Assembly: GCA_041916775.1 (NCBI GenBank)
Contig: JAYRYZ010000013.1
Span: forward strand, 72,083-136,082
From: UBA2357 sp041916775
Lineage (GTDB): Bacteria; Pseudomonadota; Gammaproteobacteria; Burkholderiales; Rhodocyclaceae
Length of the DNA stretch: 64,000 nucleotides
Reading direction: 5' to 3'
Shown: in pieces, positions 40,523-49,502 of the stretch
Numbering within the stretch: the stretch's first letter is position 1
How the letters are laid out: each line of letters opens with the position of its first letter
The notes under the pieces: model-generated
What the model saw: only the letters and a program-made list of their open reading frames with translations
The model's database searches: none
What the model was told of the DNA's origin: nothing
Made by a program: the position numbers and the translations under genes

Positions 40523-41299
40523 ATGGATGAGGATGTGATCCTGATCGAGCGACTGGATCGGGTGGCCCTGGTCTGCCTGAACCGCCCGGCTGTGTTCAAC
40601 GCGCTCAATGACGAACTGATGAACGCGCTCGAGCAGGCACTGGATGCTCTCGAGGCCGACGAAGGCATAGGCTGCGTGGTGATCACTGGCTCCGAGAAGG
40701 CCTTCGCCGCCGGAGCCGACATCGCGGCGATGAAGGCCTGGGACTATATGGATGTGTACAAGTCCAACTTCATCACCCGCAACTGGGAGAGGCTGAAAAC
40801 CTTCCGCAAGCCGGTGATCGCCGCCGTGCGCGGCGTGGCGCTGGGTGGCGGCTGCGAGTTGGCGATGATGTGCGATATCGTCTTTGCCGCAGACACCGCG
40901 CGCTTCGGCCTGCCCGAGGTGAAGCTCGCGACCGTGCCGGGTGCCGGTGGCACCCAGCGCACGCCACGCGCGATCGGCAAGGCCAAGGCGATGGACCTGT
41001 GCCTCACCGGGCGTTTCATGGATGCCGCGGAGGCCGAGCGCTGTGGCCTGGTATCACGCATCTTCCCTGCCGACAGGGTGCTCGACCAGGCCCTGGCCAC
41101 GGCCAGGGAGGTCGCCGGATACTCGCTGCCGGTGCTGCTGATGATGAAGGAATCGATCAACCGCGCCTTCGAAAGTCCGCTCTCGGAAGGGCTCCTGTTC
41201 GAGCGACGCACGCTGCATGCGACGTTCGCGCTCGCGGATCAGAAGGAAGGCATGACCGCCTTCATGGAGAAACGAGCGCCAGCGTTTGTCCATCGCTGA
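40523..41299 (+). CDS. badK: Cyclohex-1-ene-1-carboxyl-CoA hydratase
   Basis: A 258-aa enoyl-CoA hydratase. ATG 40523 is preferred because GGAGGAG lies seven bases upstream; ATG 40517 would overlap it. Motifs: 'EKAFAAGADIAAMKAW', 'GVALGGGCELAMMCDIVFAA' and 'FGLPEVKLATVPGAGGTQR' with both catalytic Glu. Size and cluster position match BadK, which hydrates the ring double bond to 2-hydroxycyclohexanecarboxyl-CoA, the BadH substrate. It is the third gene after the binding protein and aliA. Confidence 0.88.
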   Translation: MDEDVILIERLDRVALVCLNRPAVFNALNDELMNALEQALDALEADEGIGCVVITGSEKAFAAGADIAAMKAWDYMDVYKSNFITRNWERLKTFRKPVIAAVRGVALGGGCELAMMCDIVFAADTARFGLPEVKLATVPGAGGTQRTPRAIGKAKAMDLCLTGRFMDAAEAERCGLVSRIFPADRVLDQALATAREVAGYSLPVLLMMKESINRAFESPLSEGLLFERRTLHATFALADQKEGMTAFMEKRAPAFVHR

Positions 41300-41394
41300 C
41301 GAATATCCGGTCTCCCCTACGTCCTCACGGTTCAACAAGGCAGGTGCTAGACTTGTGGCACCTACGCGCATCGGCGCATCCTGAGGAGACCGAC

Positions 41395-42150
41395 ATGTTC
41401 AGACTCGCCGGCCTGCTGCTCGCCGCCCTGCTGGGCGCTTCACCTTCCGTCGGCGCCGAGAGCGTGCGCCTTGCGGTCGAGGACGACTGGGCGCCGTTCG
41501 CTTCGAGCAAGCCCGATCGGTCGGGTGCGGAGGGCTTCGCGGTCGATGTCGTCGTCGAGGCGTTCAGGACGCAGGGCGTGGTCGTGGATCTGGTCGTCGT
41601 TCCCTTCTCCCGCTGCCTCCACTACGCCGAGGCCGGGACCACGGTCGGCTGCTTCAACGCGACCCGTCACGAGGGCAATGAGCACATCTACCATTGGCAC
41701 CCGACCCCGCTCCTCATGGACGGCCTGTCGATATTCGCAAATACGGCGGCTCCGGAGTCCAATCTCACCGAGAAGGACCTCGAGGGCAGGACGGTCGGCT
41801 ACACGCTCGGCTATACCTACCCGGTCTCGTTCATGGAAAATCCTGCGATCAGGCGCTTTGGCGTGCAGTCCGATGACCAGCTCATCCAGATGGTCGCGGC
41901 AGGGCGGGTCGACTTCGTGCTGTTGAACGATGTGGCCGGCTTCTACAAGATGTCTCGCATGCCCGACATCAAGGGCAAGGTGAAAAAGGCGGGGGTCATC
42001 TCGAAGGACGGGTTCTGGATCGCGTTCTCGCGCAACCACCCGGACGGCGAGCGCATGGCACGGATCTTCGAGACCGGGCTTCAGGAACTCAAGAGCAGCG
42101 GCCGCTACACCGAAATGGAGAACACCTTGCATCGCAGCCTGGGCATGTAG
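41395..42150 (+). CDS. Periplasmic solute-binding protein (family 3 type)
   Basis: A 251-aa exported protein with a signal peptide of about 20 residues ('LAGLLLAALLGASPSVGA'). The mature part begins 'ESVRLAVEDDWAPFAS' and has 'GFAVDVVVEAFRTQGVVVD', 'MLL-less' substrate loops and 'LEGRTVGYTLGYTYPVSF', typical of amino-acid-type (SBP_bac_3) binding domains without any permease gene nearby. CTGAGGAG precedes the start. It is followed by a convergent sensor kinase gene 21 bp away, so it might be a stand-alone sensor-binding protein; this pairing is speculative. Confidence 0.8.
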   Translation: MFRLAGLLLAALLGASPSVGAESVRLAVEDDWAPFASSKPDRSGAEGFAVDVVVEAFRTQGVVVDLVVVPFSRCLHYAEAGTTVGCFNATRHEGNEHIYHWHPTPLLMDGLSIFANTAAPESNLTEKDLEGRTVGYTLGYTYPVSFMENPAIRRFGVQSDDQLIQMVAAGRVDFVLLNDVAGFYKMSRMPDIKGKVKKAGVISKDGFWIAFSRNHPDGERMARIFETGLQELKSSGRYTEMENTLHRSLGM

Positions 42151-42171
42151 GCGCGCCTTTGGCGAGTTCGC

Positions 42172-43779
42172 TCAGTTCGGCGTGAGCATGGGCTGGTCGT
42201 CGTCGAGACGTCGCGGAATGCGGAGGGAGAAGTGCACACCCTGCGCGGGGGCTGACTCGAACTGCAACTGCCCGCCGAGCTTGCGACTGACAAGGTTGTA
42301 GACGATGTTGAGCCCCAAACCAGAGCCGCCCTGGCCACGTTTCGAGGTGTAGAACGGCTCGAAGATGCGTTGATGCAGTGCCGCCGGCACGCCGACGCCG
42401 TTGTCGCGATAATCGAGCGTGATCGAGTCGCCGACCTCCCGAACCTGAACGACGATCTCCGGTTTGTCGATGCCGTCGAACGCGTGGCGCACGCTATTGA
42501 TGATCAGGTTGGACACCACCTGTGTCAGCACCCCCGGAAGACTGTACATTTGTACGCCCTCCGGGCACTCGAGCAGCGGCGCCACCGGCACGCGTCGCGT
42601 TTCGGGGTGCAGGCTCGCGATCAAGGCCAACAGGGTGCCGCGCACCTCGAACTCGCAGCGCGCCTCGGAAATCTGATCGACCGCGGTCTTCTTGAAATCG
42701 CTGATCAGCCGCGCGGCACGATTCAGGTTGTTGATCAGCATCGTGTTGCCTTCAATCCCGTGCACCACCAGCCGCTCGAAATCGGCACTGGTCAGCGAGT
42801 CGGTATCGAACTTGTGCTTGAGCTCGTCAAGGGCCTCGGTCAGAACCGACGATGCCGTGAGCGCGATGCCGAGCGGAGTGTTCACCTCGTGGGCAATCCC
42901 CGCGACAAGCCCGCCCAGCGCAGCCAGCTTTTCTGACTGGATCAGCTGATCCTTCGCGGACTCGAGCTCCTTCAGGCTCGCAGTCAATGCGTGGGTGCGC
43001 TCGGCAACCTTCTCCTCGAGTTCGTCCGAATAGCGCTTGAGCCGCGACTCCGCATTGCGCAACTGCGCCAGCATGCCGTCCATCGACTCGAGATGCTGGT
43101 TCGTGAGCCGCACCAGCAGTCCGATCTCGCTACTGGCGTGTCCGGCAGGTTCGTCGAGGCGCGCCTTCTCCGGCGCATCACGCATGTACTCTATCGAACG
43201 TATCACGCGCGCAAGCGGCCAGGTCACGAGGATGTGAAAGATCAACAGGGACAGGCCCGTGAGCACCAGCGCATAGACGAGACTGGCCGACATGTTGACG
43301 AGCAAGCGTTCCAGAAACTCCTCACCGTAGGTATATGTATCGAGCTCGATCTCCAGCGTCCCGATCTGTTCGATGCCGATCTCCAGTGGTGGCTTCAGCG
43401 GCCAACTGTAGTCCCGCGTTCGACCAAACAGCCTGTCATTGAGCGCCCGTGTTTCGGCCCGCAGCAGCGGCCGGTGTCGCTCCGCGAACACCCGGCCATC
43501 CTCGTGCAGCAGCAACCGGGCGCCGCTCACCGCCGGCTGGCTCAGAATGCCCTCCAGCAACTCCACCGCCCGCGCGTCATCCAGACTGAATACGGCTGCA
43601 GCTGCGGGAGCACGCACGATGCTGACGAGTGCGCCCATATCAGCGTCGGGTTGCCGCCTGACCCTGCTGAAGTCGGTGAGTGTCTGCACGAGGCTGACCA
43701 GCAGACCGAGCAACAGCGCGCCCAGCAGCGTGCTGCGCAGCAGGCGCGACGACAGAGTCTGTAGTGCACGCGCGGTCAT
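42172..43779 (-). CDS. Membrane sensor histidine kinase
   Basis: A 535-aa kinase starting 'MTARALQTLSSRLLRSTLLG' (ATG 43779). Transmembrane helices lie near residues 17-40 and 170-195 ('ALVLTGLSLLIFHILVTWPL'), enclosing a ~130-residue periplasmic domain, then HAMP, a coiled coil ('SDELEEKVAERTHALTASL') and an H-box 'LGGLVAGIAHEVNTPLGIAL'. The ATPase part has 'NLIINSVRHAF', 'DYRDNGVGVP', 'FYTSKRGQGGSGLGLNIV'. The H-box 'HEVNTPLG' is of the HPK4/NtrB-like class. No response regulator gene is adjacent. Confidence 0.92.
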   Translation of the reverse strand: MTARALQTLSSRLLRSTLLGALLLGLLVSLVQTLTDFSRVRRQPDADMGALVSIVRAPAAAAVFSLDDARAVELLEGILSQPAVSGARLLLHEDGRVFAERHRPLLRAETRALNDRLFGRTRDYSWPLKPPLEIGIEQIGTLEIELDTYTYGEEFLERLLVNMSASLVYALVLTGLSLLIFHILVTWPLARVIRSIEYMRDAPEKARLDEPAGHASSEIGLLVRLTNQHLESMDGMLAQLRNAESRLKRYSDELEEKVAERTHALTASLKELESAKDQLIQSEKLAALGGLVAGIAHEVNTPLGIALTASSVLTEALDELKHKFDTDSLTSADFERLVVHGIEGNTMLINNLNRAARLISDFKKTAVDQISEARCEFEVRGTLLALIASLHPETRRVPVAPLLECPEGVQMYSLPGVLTQVVSNLIINSVRHAFDGIDKPEIVVQVREVGDSITLDYRDNGVGVPAALHQRIFEPFYTSKRGQGGSGLGLNIVYNLVSRKLGGQLQFESAPAQGVHFSLRIPRRLDDDQPMLTPN

Positions 43780-44000
43780 GCCCCCCCCTCGACGACTATT
43801 GCTGATTGTGCCCGTGATTCTGCGCCCAACGCGGCACACATGACCGGACCATTCACGACCCCGCCGCCCCTTTCCACAGTCAGACCCCATGAAGACGCCA
43901 GACACACCCGCATGCAGTTCGGTGGGCGCCTCGGGTAGGATAGCGCGTCTCCTGCTCGCCCAGCCCAACTTCACGGCGCAGCCACTGCCCAGCATCGCAC

Positions 44001-44951
44001 ATGCCAGAAATCCTTTCGACGACGCCTTCATCATATGTCGGCCGATTCGCCCCCTCGCCCACCGGTGCGCTCCACTTCGGCTCGCTGATCGCCGCGCTGG
44101 CCAGCTATGCAGACGCAAGACATCACTCCGGGCAGTGGCTGCTGCGCATCGAGGACATCGACGTACCGCGCAACGTCCCCGGTGCCGCGGAGGGAATCGT
44201 CACCACCCTGGAGCGGCTCGGGTTCGAATGGGACGGCGAGATCGTACGGCAGAGCTGCCGGGTCGCACGTTACGCCGAGGCACTGGGCCGACTCAGGCAG
44301 CAGGGCGAGGCCTACGCATGTTGCTGCTCGCGGCGCGAACTCGCCGAGGCGCCGCTCGCCCGCGATGGCTCGCGCATCTACCCGGGCACCTGCCGCAGCG
44401 GCCTCCCATCTGGGCGGGACGCCCGTGCCTGGCGTGTGCGCGTCAGCGGCTGCATAGCCTTCGACGACAGGGTGCAAGGTCCGCAGGCCGACGACCTGGA
44501 GTCCGCCTTCGGAGACTTCGTCGTACTGCGTGCCGATGGCCAGTACGCCTATCAGCTCGCGGTGGTTGTCGACGATGCCGACGCAGGCGTGACCCATGTC
44601 GTGCGCGGCGCAGACCTGCTCGACTCGACCGGACGTCAGATCTACCTTCAACAACGGCTGGGCCTCGCGACTCCGACGTACCTGCATGTACCGGTAGTCG
44701 TGAATGAGGCCGGAGAAAAACTCTCCAAGCAGACCTTGGCCACCGCCATCGATGGCCAGCCTCCGGCATGCCTGCTGCTGGCGGCATTGCGCTTTCTCGG
44801 TCAGAATCCTCCCGATTCGTTGACCGATGCGCAGCCGGCCGAAATCCTCGACTGGGCGGTCGCGCACTGGTCGGTCCATGCCATTCCGCCGCTGCGCCAG
44901 ATCCCTGGCGGCCAGGACGCAGCGCCGACATACCCGAGGATGCAGCCATGA
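44001..44951 (+). CDS. gluQ: Glutamyl-Q tRNA(Asp) synthetase
   Basis: A 316-aa truncated glutamyl-tRNA-synthetase paralogue without an anticodon-binding domain. The HIGH-like motif is in 'GRFAPSPTGALHFGSLIAAL', the KMSKS-like motif in 'EAGEKLSKQTLA', and a Cys-rich zinc site in 'AYACCCSRRELAEAP' with 'YPGTCR'. GluQ attaches glutamate to queuosine in the anticodon of tRNA(Asp). The stop overlaps the next start by ATGA. Length is normal for GluQ (about 300 aa). Confidence 0.95.
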   Translation: MPEILSTTPSSYVGRFAPSPTGALHFGSLIAALASYADARHHSGQWLLRIEDIDVPRNVPGAAEGIVTTLERLGFEWDGEIVRQSCRVARYAEALGRLRQQGEAYACCCSRRELAEAPLARDGSRIYPGTCRSGLPSGRDARAWRVRVSGCIAFDDRVQGPQADDLESAFGDFVVLRADGQYAYQLAVVVDDADAGVTHVVRGADLLDSTGRQIYLQQRLGLATPTYLHVPVVVNEAGEKLSKQTLATAIDGQPPACLLLAALRFLGQNPPDSLTDAQPAEILDWAVAHWSVHAIPPLRQIPGGQDAAPTYPRMQP

Positions 44952-45436
44952 TCGACGACATTGCCGGCCTGCGCACGCTGCTCGCCAAGACGCGAACCAT
45001 TGCTGTGGTCGGGCTCTCAGCGAACTGGAACCGCCCCAGCTACTTCGCCGCGAAGTACATGCTCGATCGCGGCTACACCATCATCCCGGTGAACCCCATG
45101 TACGAGGAGGTGCTCGGCCAGCGCTGCTACCCCAACCTCGCTGCCGTTCCCCATGCAGTGGACATGGTGGACGTCTTCCGCAAGCCCGACGAGGTGCTCC
45201 CCATCGTTGATGAAGCGATCGCGATCGGCGCCAAGAGTCTGTGGCTGCAGCTTGGGGTGATCAACCTCGAGGCCGTCGCTCGTGCAGAGTCGGCAGGCCT
45301 CGCGGTGGTGATGGACCGCTGTGTCAAGATCGAATACGCACGCCTCTTTGGCGGCCTGGGCTGGTTCGGCGTCAATACCGGCGTGGTTTCCGCCAAGCGC
45401 CCGCAGTTGCCGCCCCGACCATCACCAATGGCCTGA
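44948..45436 (+). CDS. CoA-binding-domain protein (YccU-like)
   Basis: A 162-aa protein with a CoA_binding Rossmann-type fold: 'TIAVVGLSANWNRPSYFAAK', 'YTIIPVNPMYEEVLGQRCYP', 'MVDVFRKPDEVLPIVDEAI' and 'LWLQLGVINLEAVARAESAG' with a final 'VMDRCVKIEYARL'. This is the small cytosolic YccU/YneT family; the function is not established. It is translationally coupled to gluQ. Confidence 0.88.
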   Translation: MIDDIAGLRTLLAKTRTIAVVGLSANWNRPSYFAAKYMLDRGYTIIPVNPMYEEVLGQRCYPNLAAVPHAVDMVDVFRKPDEVLPIVDEAIAIGAKSLWLQLGVINLEAVARAESAGLAVVMDRCVKIEYARLFGGLGWFGVNTGVVSAKRPQLPPRPSPMA

Positions 45437-45444
45437 CCCGGACC

Positions 45445-46605
45445 TCAGTGCTGGCCACCGAAGCCGGCGATCCCGATCGCCGCACGTACCAGTTGATAGG
45501 CGAGCCAGTGCACTCCGCGGCGCAGAAAGGACAAGCTGCGCAAGGCCTCGGGACGGAGTTCCGTTCCGCCTGCTGCGATGGCCCTTGAGAGGCTGGAGCG
45601 GAGCTCCTGCGCAAATGCCTCGTCATCGACCACCACGTTCGCCTCACGCGCAAGCAACAGGCTGAAGGGATCGATGTTGCTCGACCCCACCGTGGCCCAA
45701 CGGCCGTCGATCACCGCCACCTTGGCGTGAAGCTCACTCTGGTCGTACTCCCACAGTTGCACGCCGTGCGCCAGGAAATGTGGATACAGGGCGCGGCTGG
45801 CGTACGCAAGCAGCGGGTGATCCGACAAGCCCTGCAACAGCAGGAGCACCCGCACGCCGCGCCGTGCGGCGTCGGTAAGCGCTTGGCGGAAGCGATGACC
45901 GGGCAGGAAGTAAGCGCAGGCGATGACGACCTCCTCGCGCGCGGCCGAGATCGCATTCAGATAGGCATCCTCGATCTCGCGGCGATGGCGAAGGTTGTCG
46001 CGGATGAGAAATGCCGCGCGGACGCCCCCAGTGTGCACGTGAGCAGCTCGTTGCGGTGGAGGCAGGCGCATCCGCCTGCGACGCAGGTTGGCCCACGCGA
46101 CCAGTAGCCAGACGCGCCGCATCGACACCGCCACCTCCGCAACCAGCGGCCCCTCCAGGCGCACCGCGTAATCGTGACGTGGATGGGCGGCCTGCCCCGC
46201 GTCGTAGTCATCCACAATGTTGATACCGCCGACGAAGGCGACGCGGTCGTCGACCAGCACCAGCTTGCGGTGCAGGCGGCGCAGCCGGTGACGGCGCAGC
46301 GAAAGCAGGCGGATCTCGCGCCGGTAGACGAGCACCTGAACCCCTTCCGCGACCAGCGTCGGCATGATCTCGCGTACGAATGCGCGCCCACCGAAGCCAT
46401 CCACCAGGACATGCACACGCACGCCGCGCCGCGCCGCCGCACACAAGGCCAGCACCACCAGAGAGCCGGTGCGGTCATTGGCGAAGATGTAACTTTCGAG
46501 GAACAGCTCGCGCTCGGCCAGCGCAATAGCCTGGGTCAGGGCGGGAAAATACTGCGCCCCGGTCTCCAGAAGCTCGACACGGTTACCCGCGACGAAGCGG
46601 GTCAT
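45445..46605 (-). CDS. clsB: Cardiolipin synthase B-type phospholipase D
   Basis: A 386-aa phospholipase D superfamily protein with two HKD motifs: 'HRKLVLVDDRVAFVGGINI' (~115-133) and 'HAKVAVIDGRWATVGSSNID' region (~295-313). The N-terminus has 'FLESYIFANDRTG'. The layout without N-terminal membrane helices is that of ClsB, which makes cardiolipin or phosphatidylglycerol at the inner membrane. It overlaps the upstream phosphodiesterase gene by ATGA, the same ybhO-ybhP pairing known in enterobacteria. Confidence 0.92.
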   Translation of the reverse strand: MTRFVAGNRVELLETGAQYFPALTQAIALAERELFLESYIFANDRTGSLVVLALCAAARRGVRVHVLVDGFGGRAFVREIMPTLVAEGVQVLVYRREIRLLSLRRHRLRRLHRKLVLVDDRVAFVGGINIVDDYDAGQAAHPRHDYAVRLEGPLVAEVAVSMRRVWLLVAWANLRRRRMRLPPPQRAAHVHTGGVRAAFLIRDNLRHRREIEDAYLNAISAAREEVVIACAYFLPGHRFRQALTDAARRGVRVLLLLQGLSDHPLLAYASRALYPHFLAHGVQLWEYDQSELHAKVAVIDGRWATVGSSNIDPFSLLLAREANVVVDDEAFAQELRSSLSRAIAAGGTELRPEALRSLSFLRRGVHWLAYQLVRAAIGIAGFGGQH

Positions 46606-47372
46606 GCACGCAGCGCCAGCTCTGCGGTGAGCGCGGCATGATCGGAGATGCCCGACCAGGGCGGCCCGCTGTGAACAGTGGCCTGCAGCGTGGCGAGACC
46701 ACGCACATAGATCCGGTCAAGACTCAGTAGCGGACGATGGGAGGGGAAGCTGCGCGCCGGACGGCCGCGCTGCGCGTGGAAGACTTCGCTCAGGCCAAGG
46801 CGCCGCGCCAGGATGGTGTCCGCGCGGTTCTGCCAGTCGTTGAAATCACCCGCAATGATCAGCGGCGCACTGACCGGCACGTGCCCCTCGATACGCTCGG
46901 CAAGCTGGGCCATCTGGCGCTTGCGGCTACCCGCCATCAGGCCGAGGTGCACGCAGAAGCAATGCACCGACTCCTTGGCGCCAGGCACATCGATCTCGCA
47001 ATGCAGAAGGCCGCGCCGCTCGAAGCGGTGATCCGAGACATCCTGGTTTTGCGCCGAGAGGATCGGGAAGCGGCTGAGAATGGCGTTACCGTGATGCCCG
47101 TGGTCATACACCGCGTTCCGCCCGTATGCGCTCTGCACCCAGTAAGACTCGGCAAGGAACTCATGCTGCGGCGGCGCGGGCCAATCAGGGTGGCGCCGCT
47201 CATGCCCTGCGTGCAGGCCCTGAACCTCCTGCAGAAAGACCACATCCACCTCGAGGCTGCGCAGGCGCTCGCGCAGCTCGTGAATCACCATGCGCCGGTT
47301 GAACTGCGAGAAACCCTTGTGGATGTTGTAGGTGCAGACACGCAAGGCGCCCACCTCCCCGGCCCCTCGCAT
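46602..47372 (-). CDS. Endonuclease/exonuclease/phosphatase-family protein (YbhP-like)
   Basis: A 256-aa EEP-fold protein: 'VCTYNIHKGFSQFNRR', 'VDVVFLQEVQGLH' (metal-binding Glu), 'CVHLGLMAGSRKRQ', 'PLIIAGDFNDWQNRAD' and 'SGISDHAALTAEL' (catalytic Asp-His). Such proteins hydrolyse phosphodiesters. Pairing with cardiolipin synthase suggests a phospholipid-related role. The start is preceded by CCGGGGAGG-like sequence; the ATG at 47372 is the first good one. Confidence 0.88.
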   Translation of the reverse strand: MRGAGEVGALRVCTYNIHKGFSQFNRRMVIHELRERLRSLEVDVVFLQEVQGLHAGHERRHPDWPAPPQHEFLAESYWVQSAYGRNAVYDHGHHGNAILSRFPILSAQNQDVSDHRFERRGLLHCEIDVPGAKESVHCFCVHLGLMAGSRKRQMAQLAERIEGHVPVSAPLIIAGDFNDWQNRADTILARRLGLSEVFHAQRGRPARSFPSHRPLLSLDRIYVRGLATLQATVHSGPPWSGISDHAALTAELALRA

Positions 47373-47384
47373 GTCATCGCCCCG

Positions 47385-48485
47385 TCAGGAAATTGCCAGC
47401 ATGCGCTCGAGCGCGACCTTCGCGAGCCGGGCCTCGTGCTCCGGCACCTGTATGCGGTTGACGATGTTGCCTTCCGCAAGGTTCTCGAGCGTCCAGGCAA
47501 GATGTTGCGGGTCGATGCGCTGCATTGTCGAACACATGCACACCGTGGGCGCCATGAACTGAACGATCTTGCCCTCCGGCTTCATCTCCTCGGCGAGGCG
47601 GTTGACCAGATTCAGTTCGGTACCCACCAACCAGCGCGTGCCGCCTGGGGCGGCCTTGATGACGTTGATGATGTGTTCGGTGGAGCCCACGTGGTCGGAG
47701 TTCATGCAAACCTCGAGGCTGCTCTCCGGGTGCGAGATCACGAAGCCCTCGGGGTGCTGCATGCGCCAGCGCCGGATATGACTTTCCTGGAACATCTGGT
47801 GCACCGAACAGTGCCCCTTCCAAAGCAGCACGCGCGCGTTGCGGATCTGTTCCGGCGTGAGCCCGCCGTATTCGAGATCGGGATCCCACACCACCATCTG
47901 TTCGAGCGGGATGCCCTTCTTGAAACCCGTCCATCGCCCCAGATGCTGGTCGGGAAAGAACAACACCTTCTCGCGCTGAGCGAAGGCCCAGTCGAGGATT
48001 GTCGGCGCATTGGTCGAGGTGCAAACGATGCCGCCGTGTTCGCCGCAGAATGCCTTGAGGTCGGCGGCAGAGTTGATGTACGTGACCGGAGTGATGAGCT
48101 CGTCCGGCCGCCCCAAGATCTCGGTCAGCTCACGCCAGCAACGCGTCACCTTAGCAAGATTGGCCATGTCGGCCATCGAACAGCCTGCGGCGAGATCGGG
48201 CAGGATCGCGATCTGCGAAGGTGGCGACATGATGTCCGCGACTTCGGCCATGAAGTGCACGCCACAGAACACGATGAACTCCGCCTCCGTCTGCGACGCC
48301 AGCCGCGACAACTTCAGCGAGTCGCCGGTCAGGTCGGCATATTGATACACGTCGGCACGCTGGTAATGATGGCACAGCAGCACGGCACGCTGTCCCAGGC
48401 GCGCGCGTGCCGCACGAATGCGCGCATGCGCGTCCGCATCCTGGAGCACGTTGAACCTGTCGAAACTGATGATTGCACTCTGCAT
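47385..48485 (-). CDS. nadA: Quinolinate synthase
   Basis: A 366-aa [4Fe-4S] enzyme that condenses iminoaspartate and dihydroxyacetone phosphate in NAD synthesis. The start is 'MQSAIISFDRFNVLQDADA' (ATG 48485); the longer frame upstream is the antisense of the rhodanese region. Three cluster cysteines are placed as expected: 'VFCGVHFMAE', 'LLWKGHCSVHQMF' and 'APTVCMCSTMQRI'. 'LLCHHYQRADVYQYAD' and 'SPPSQIAILPDLAAGCSMAD' are conserved blocks. nadB/nadC are not in the window. Confidence 0.96.
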   Translation of the reverse strand: MQSAIISFDRFNVLQDADAHARIRAARARLGQRAVLLCHHYQRADVYQYADLTGDSLKLSRLASQTEAEFIVFCGVHFMAEVADIMSPPSQIAILPDLAAGCSMADMANLAKVTRCWRELTEILGRPDELITPVTYINSAADLKAFCGEHGGIVCTSTNAPTILDWAFAQREKVLFFPDQHLGRWTGFKKGIPLEQMVVWDPDLEYGGLTPEQIRNARVLLWKGHCSVHQMFQESHIRRWRMQHPEGFVISHPESSLEVCMNSDHVGSTEHIINVIKAAPGGTRWLVGTELNLVNRLAEEMKPEGKIVQFMAPTVCMCSTMQRIDPQHLAWTLENLAEGNIVNRIQVPEHEARLAKVALERMLAIS

Positions 48486-48559
48486 CACGTGTTCTCTGTC
48501 TCTCTGTATTGTCACTGAGCTGTCGCCGCAGCGCGGGGGCACTGGCTGGCGCGGCCGAT

Positions 48560-49012
48560 TCAGCCCTGCATCCAGGGCAAGCCTGCGTGACGCCAACCGC
48601 CGACCCGGTTGCGTTGCCCATTGGCGTCCTTGTCGCCCTCGAATCCCTCGAGCACGTTGTAAGCCTCGAGATAGCCTGCCTCCAGCGCCGCCCGCGCGGC
48701 ATGGTCGGAACGCGCCCCCGACCGGCAGATGAACATCACCAGGGATTCGGGATCGACCTCTCGCCGCAACTGCGCCGCAAATGCAGGATTGGGCTTGTTG
48801 CCGGGGTAGCTCATCCATTCGATCTCGACTGCGCCGGGGATGCGCCCCACCCAATCCCACTCCGCGCGTGTGCGCACATCCACGAGCCGGGCCCCTGGTG
48901 CGGCACGCCATACTTCGTTGGCCTCGGTGGGCGTGAGTGCACCGGCGTAGGGCAGGTTCATCTTGCTCGCACGCGTCCTGGCGAGCGCCAGCAGGTCGGT
49001 CAATTTACCCAT
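48560..49012 (-). CDS. Rhodanese-like sulfurtransferase
   Basis: A 150-aa single-domain rhodanese: 'TPTEANEVWRAAPGARLVDV', 'EWDWVGRIPGAVEIEW' and the active-site loop 'FICRSGARSDHAARAALEAG' with the catalytic Cys. ATG 49012 is chosen over ATG 49021, which adds three residues. It lies 74 bp upstream of nadA in the same orientation; a role in sulfur delivery is possible but not shown. Confidence 0.9.
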   Translation of the reverse strand: MGKLTDLLALARTRASKMNLPYAGALTPTEANEVWRAAPGARLVDVRTRAEWDWVGRIPGAVEIEWMSYPGNKPNPAFAAQLRREVDPESLVMFICRSGARSDHAARAALEAGYLEAYNVLEGFEGDKDANGQRNRVGGWRHAGLPWMQG

Positions 49013-49249
49013 CGCAAGCATCCGGTAGAGTCAGGTGCAAGAGTATACAACCATCGAAGGACTATCGCCCCGGGGGCTGCCCCAACGTGCGCATCGACAT
49101 ACGCCTGCACTTGGAGAGTCATGCGACGCGAAAGATCCTTAGCGCGCACTGAAAAGTCGCATCCATGGCACATCGGACGGCACACTTCGTGCGGCGCGAT
49201 CGTGAGGCTGGCGACATGCGCACCAAAAACGCCCATTCACACGAACAGC

Positions 49250-49266
49250 CGCACCAATGTTGTGCA
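49250..49266 (+). promoter_or_regulatory. NtrC-binding site upstream of glnA
   Basis: CGCACCAATGTTGTGCA matches the NtrC dyad consensus TGCACC-N5-GGTGCA except at two positions and lies ~160 bp upstream of the sigma-54 promoter, a normal enhancer distance. The same dyad form stands in front of ntrC at 52686-52702. Confidence 0.72.
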
Positions 49267-49424
49267 TGCTGCATGCGCAAGGAAGATGCCGTCGCGCGAC
49301 CAGGAGCAACGACCAACCCGACGCCGCAAGGAGCACGCAACGCTCACGACGACAAGAAAGTCTTGTCGCGACACGGCGATGCGCACGCGCTTGTGGCAGA
49401 ATCACGACCGGCTTTTCCGACGCT

Positions 49425-49440
49425 TGGCATGAAAGCTGCT
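49425..49440 (+). promoter_or_regulatory. Sigma-54 (-24/-12) promoter of glnA
   Basis: TGGCATGAAAGCTGCT has GG and GC in the exact -24/-12 spacing of the consensus TGGCACG-N4-TTGCA. It lies 63 bp before the glnA start. Together with the upstream NtrC site it indicates nitrogen-regulated expression. Confidence 0.75.
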
Positions 49441-49502
49441 AATTCGGCGACAACGGACGTTTTACCGTTACAGGCTCTCGCCTCTTCTCACCAGGAGTGA
49501 AT

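Larger units (their letters stand above)
49013..49502. other. glnA upstream control region
   Basis: This 490-bp gap has no supported gene. It contains an NtrC-like dyad (49250-49266), a related half site near 49219, a perfect hairpin CGACAAGA-aag-TCTTGTCG (49350-49368) and a sigma-54 promoter (49425-49440). The upstream third carries the leader of the minus-strand rhodanese gene. Confidence 0.75.
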
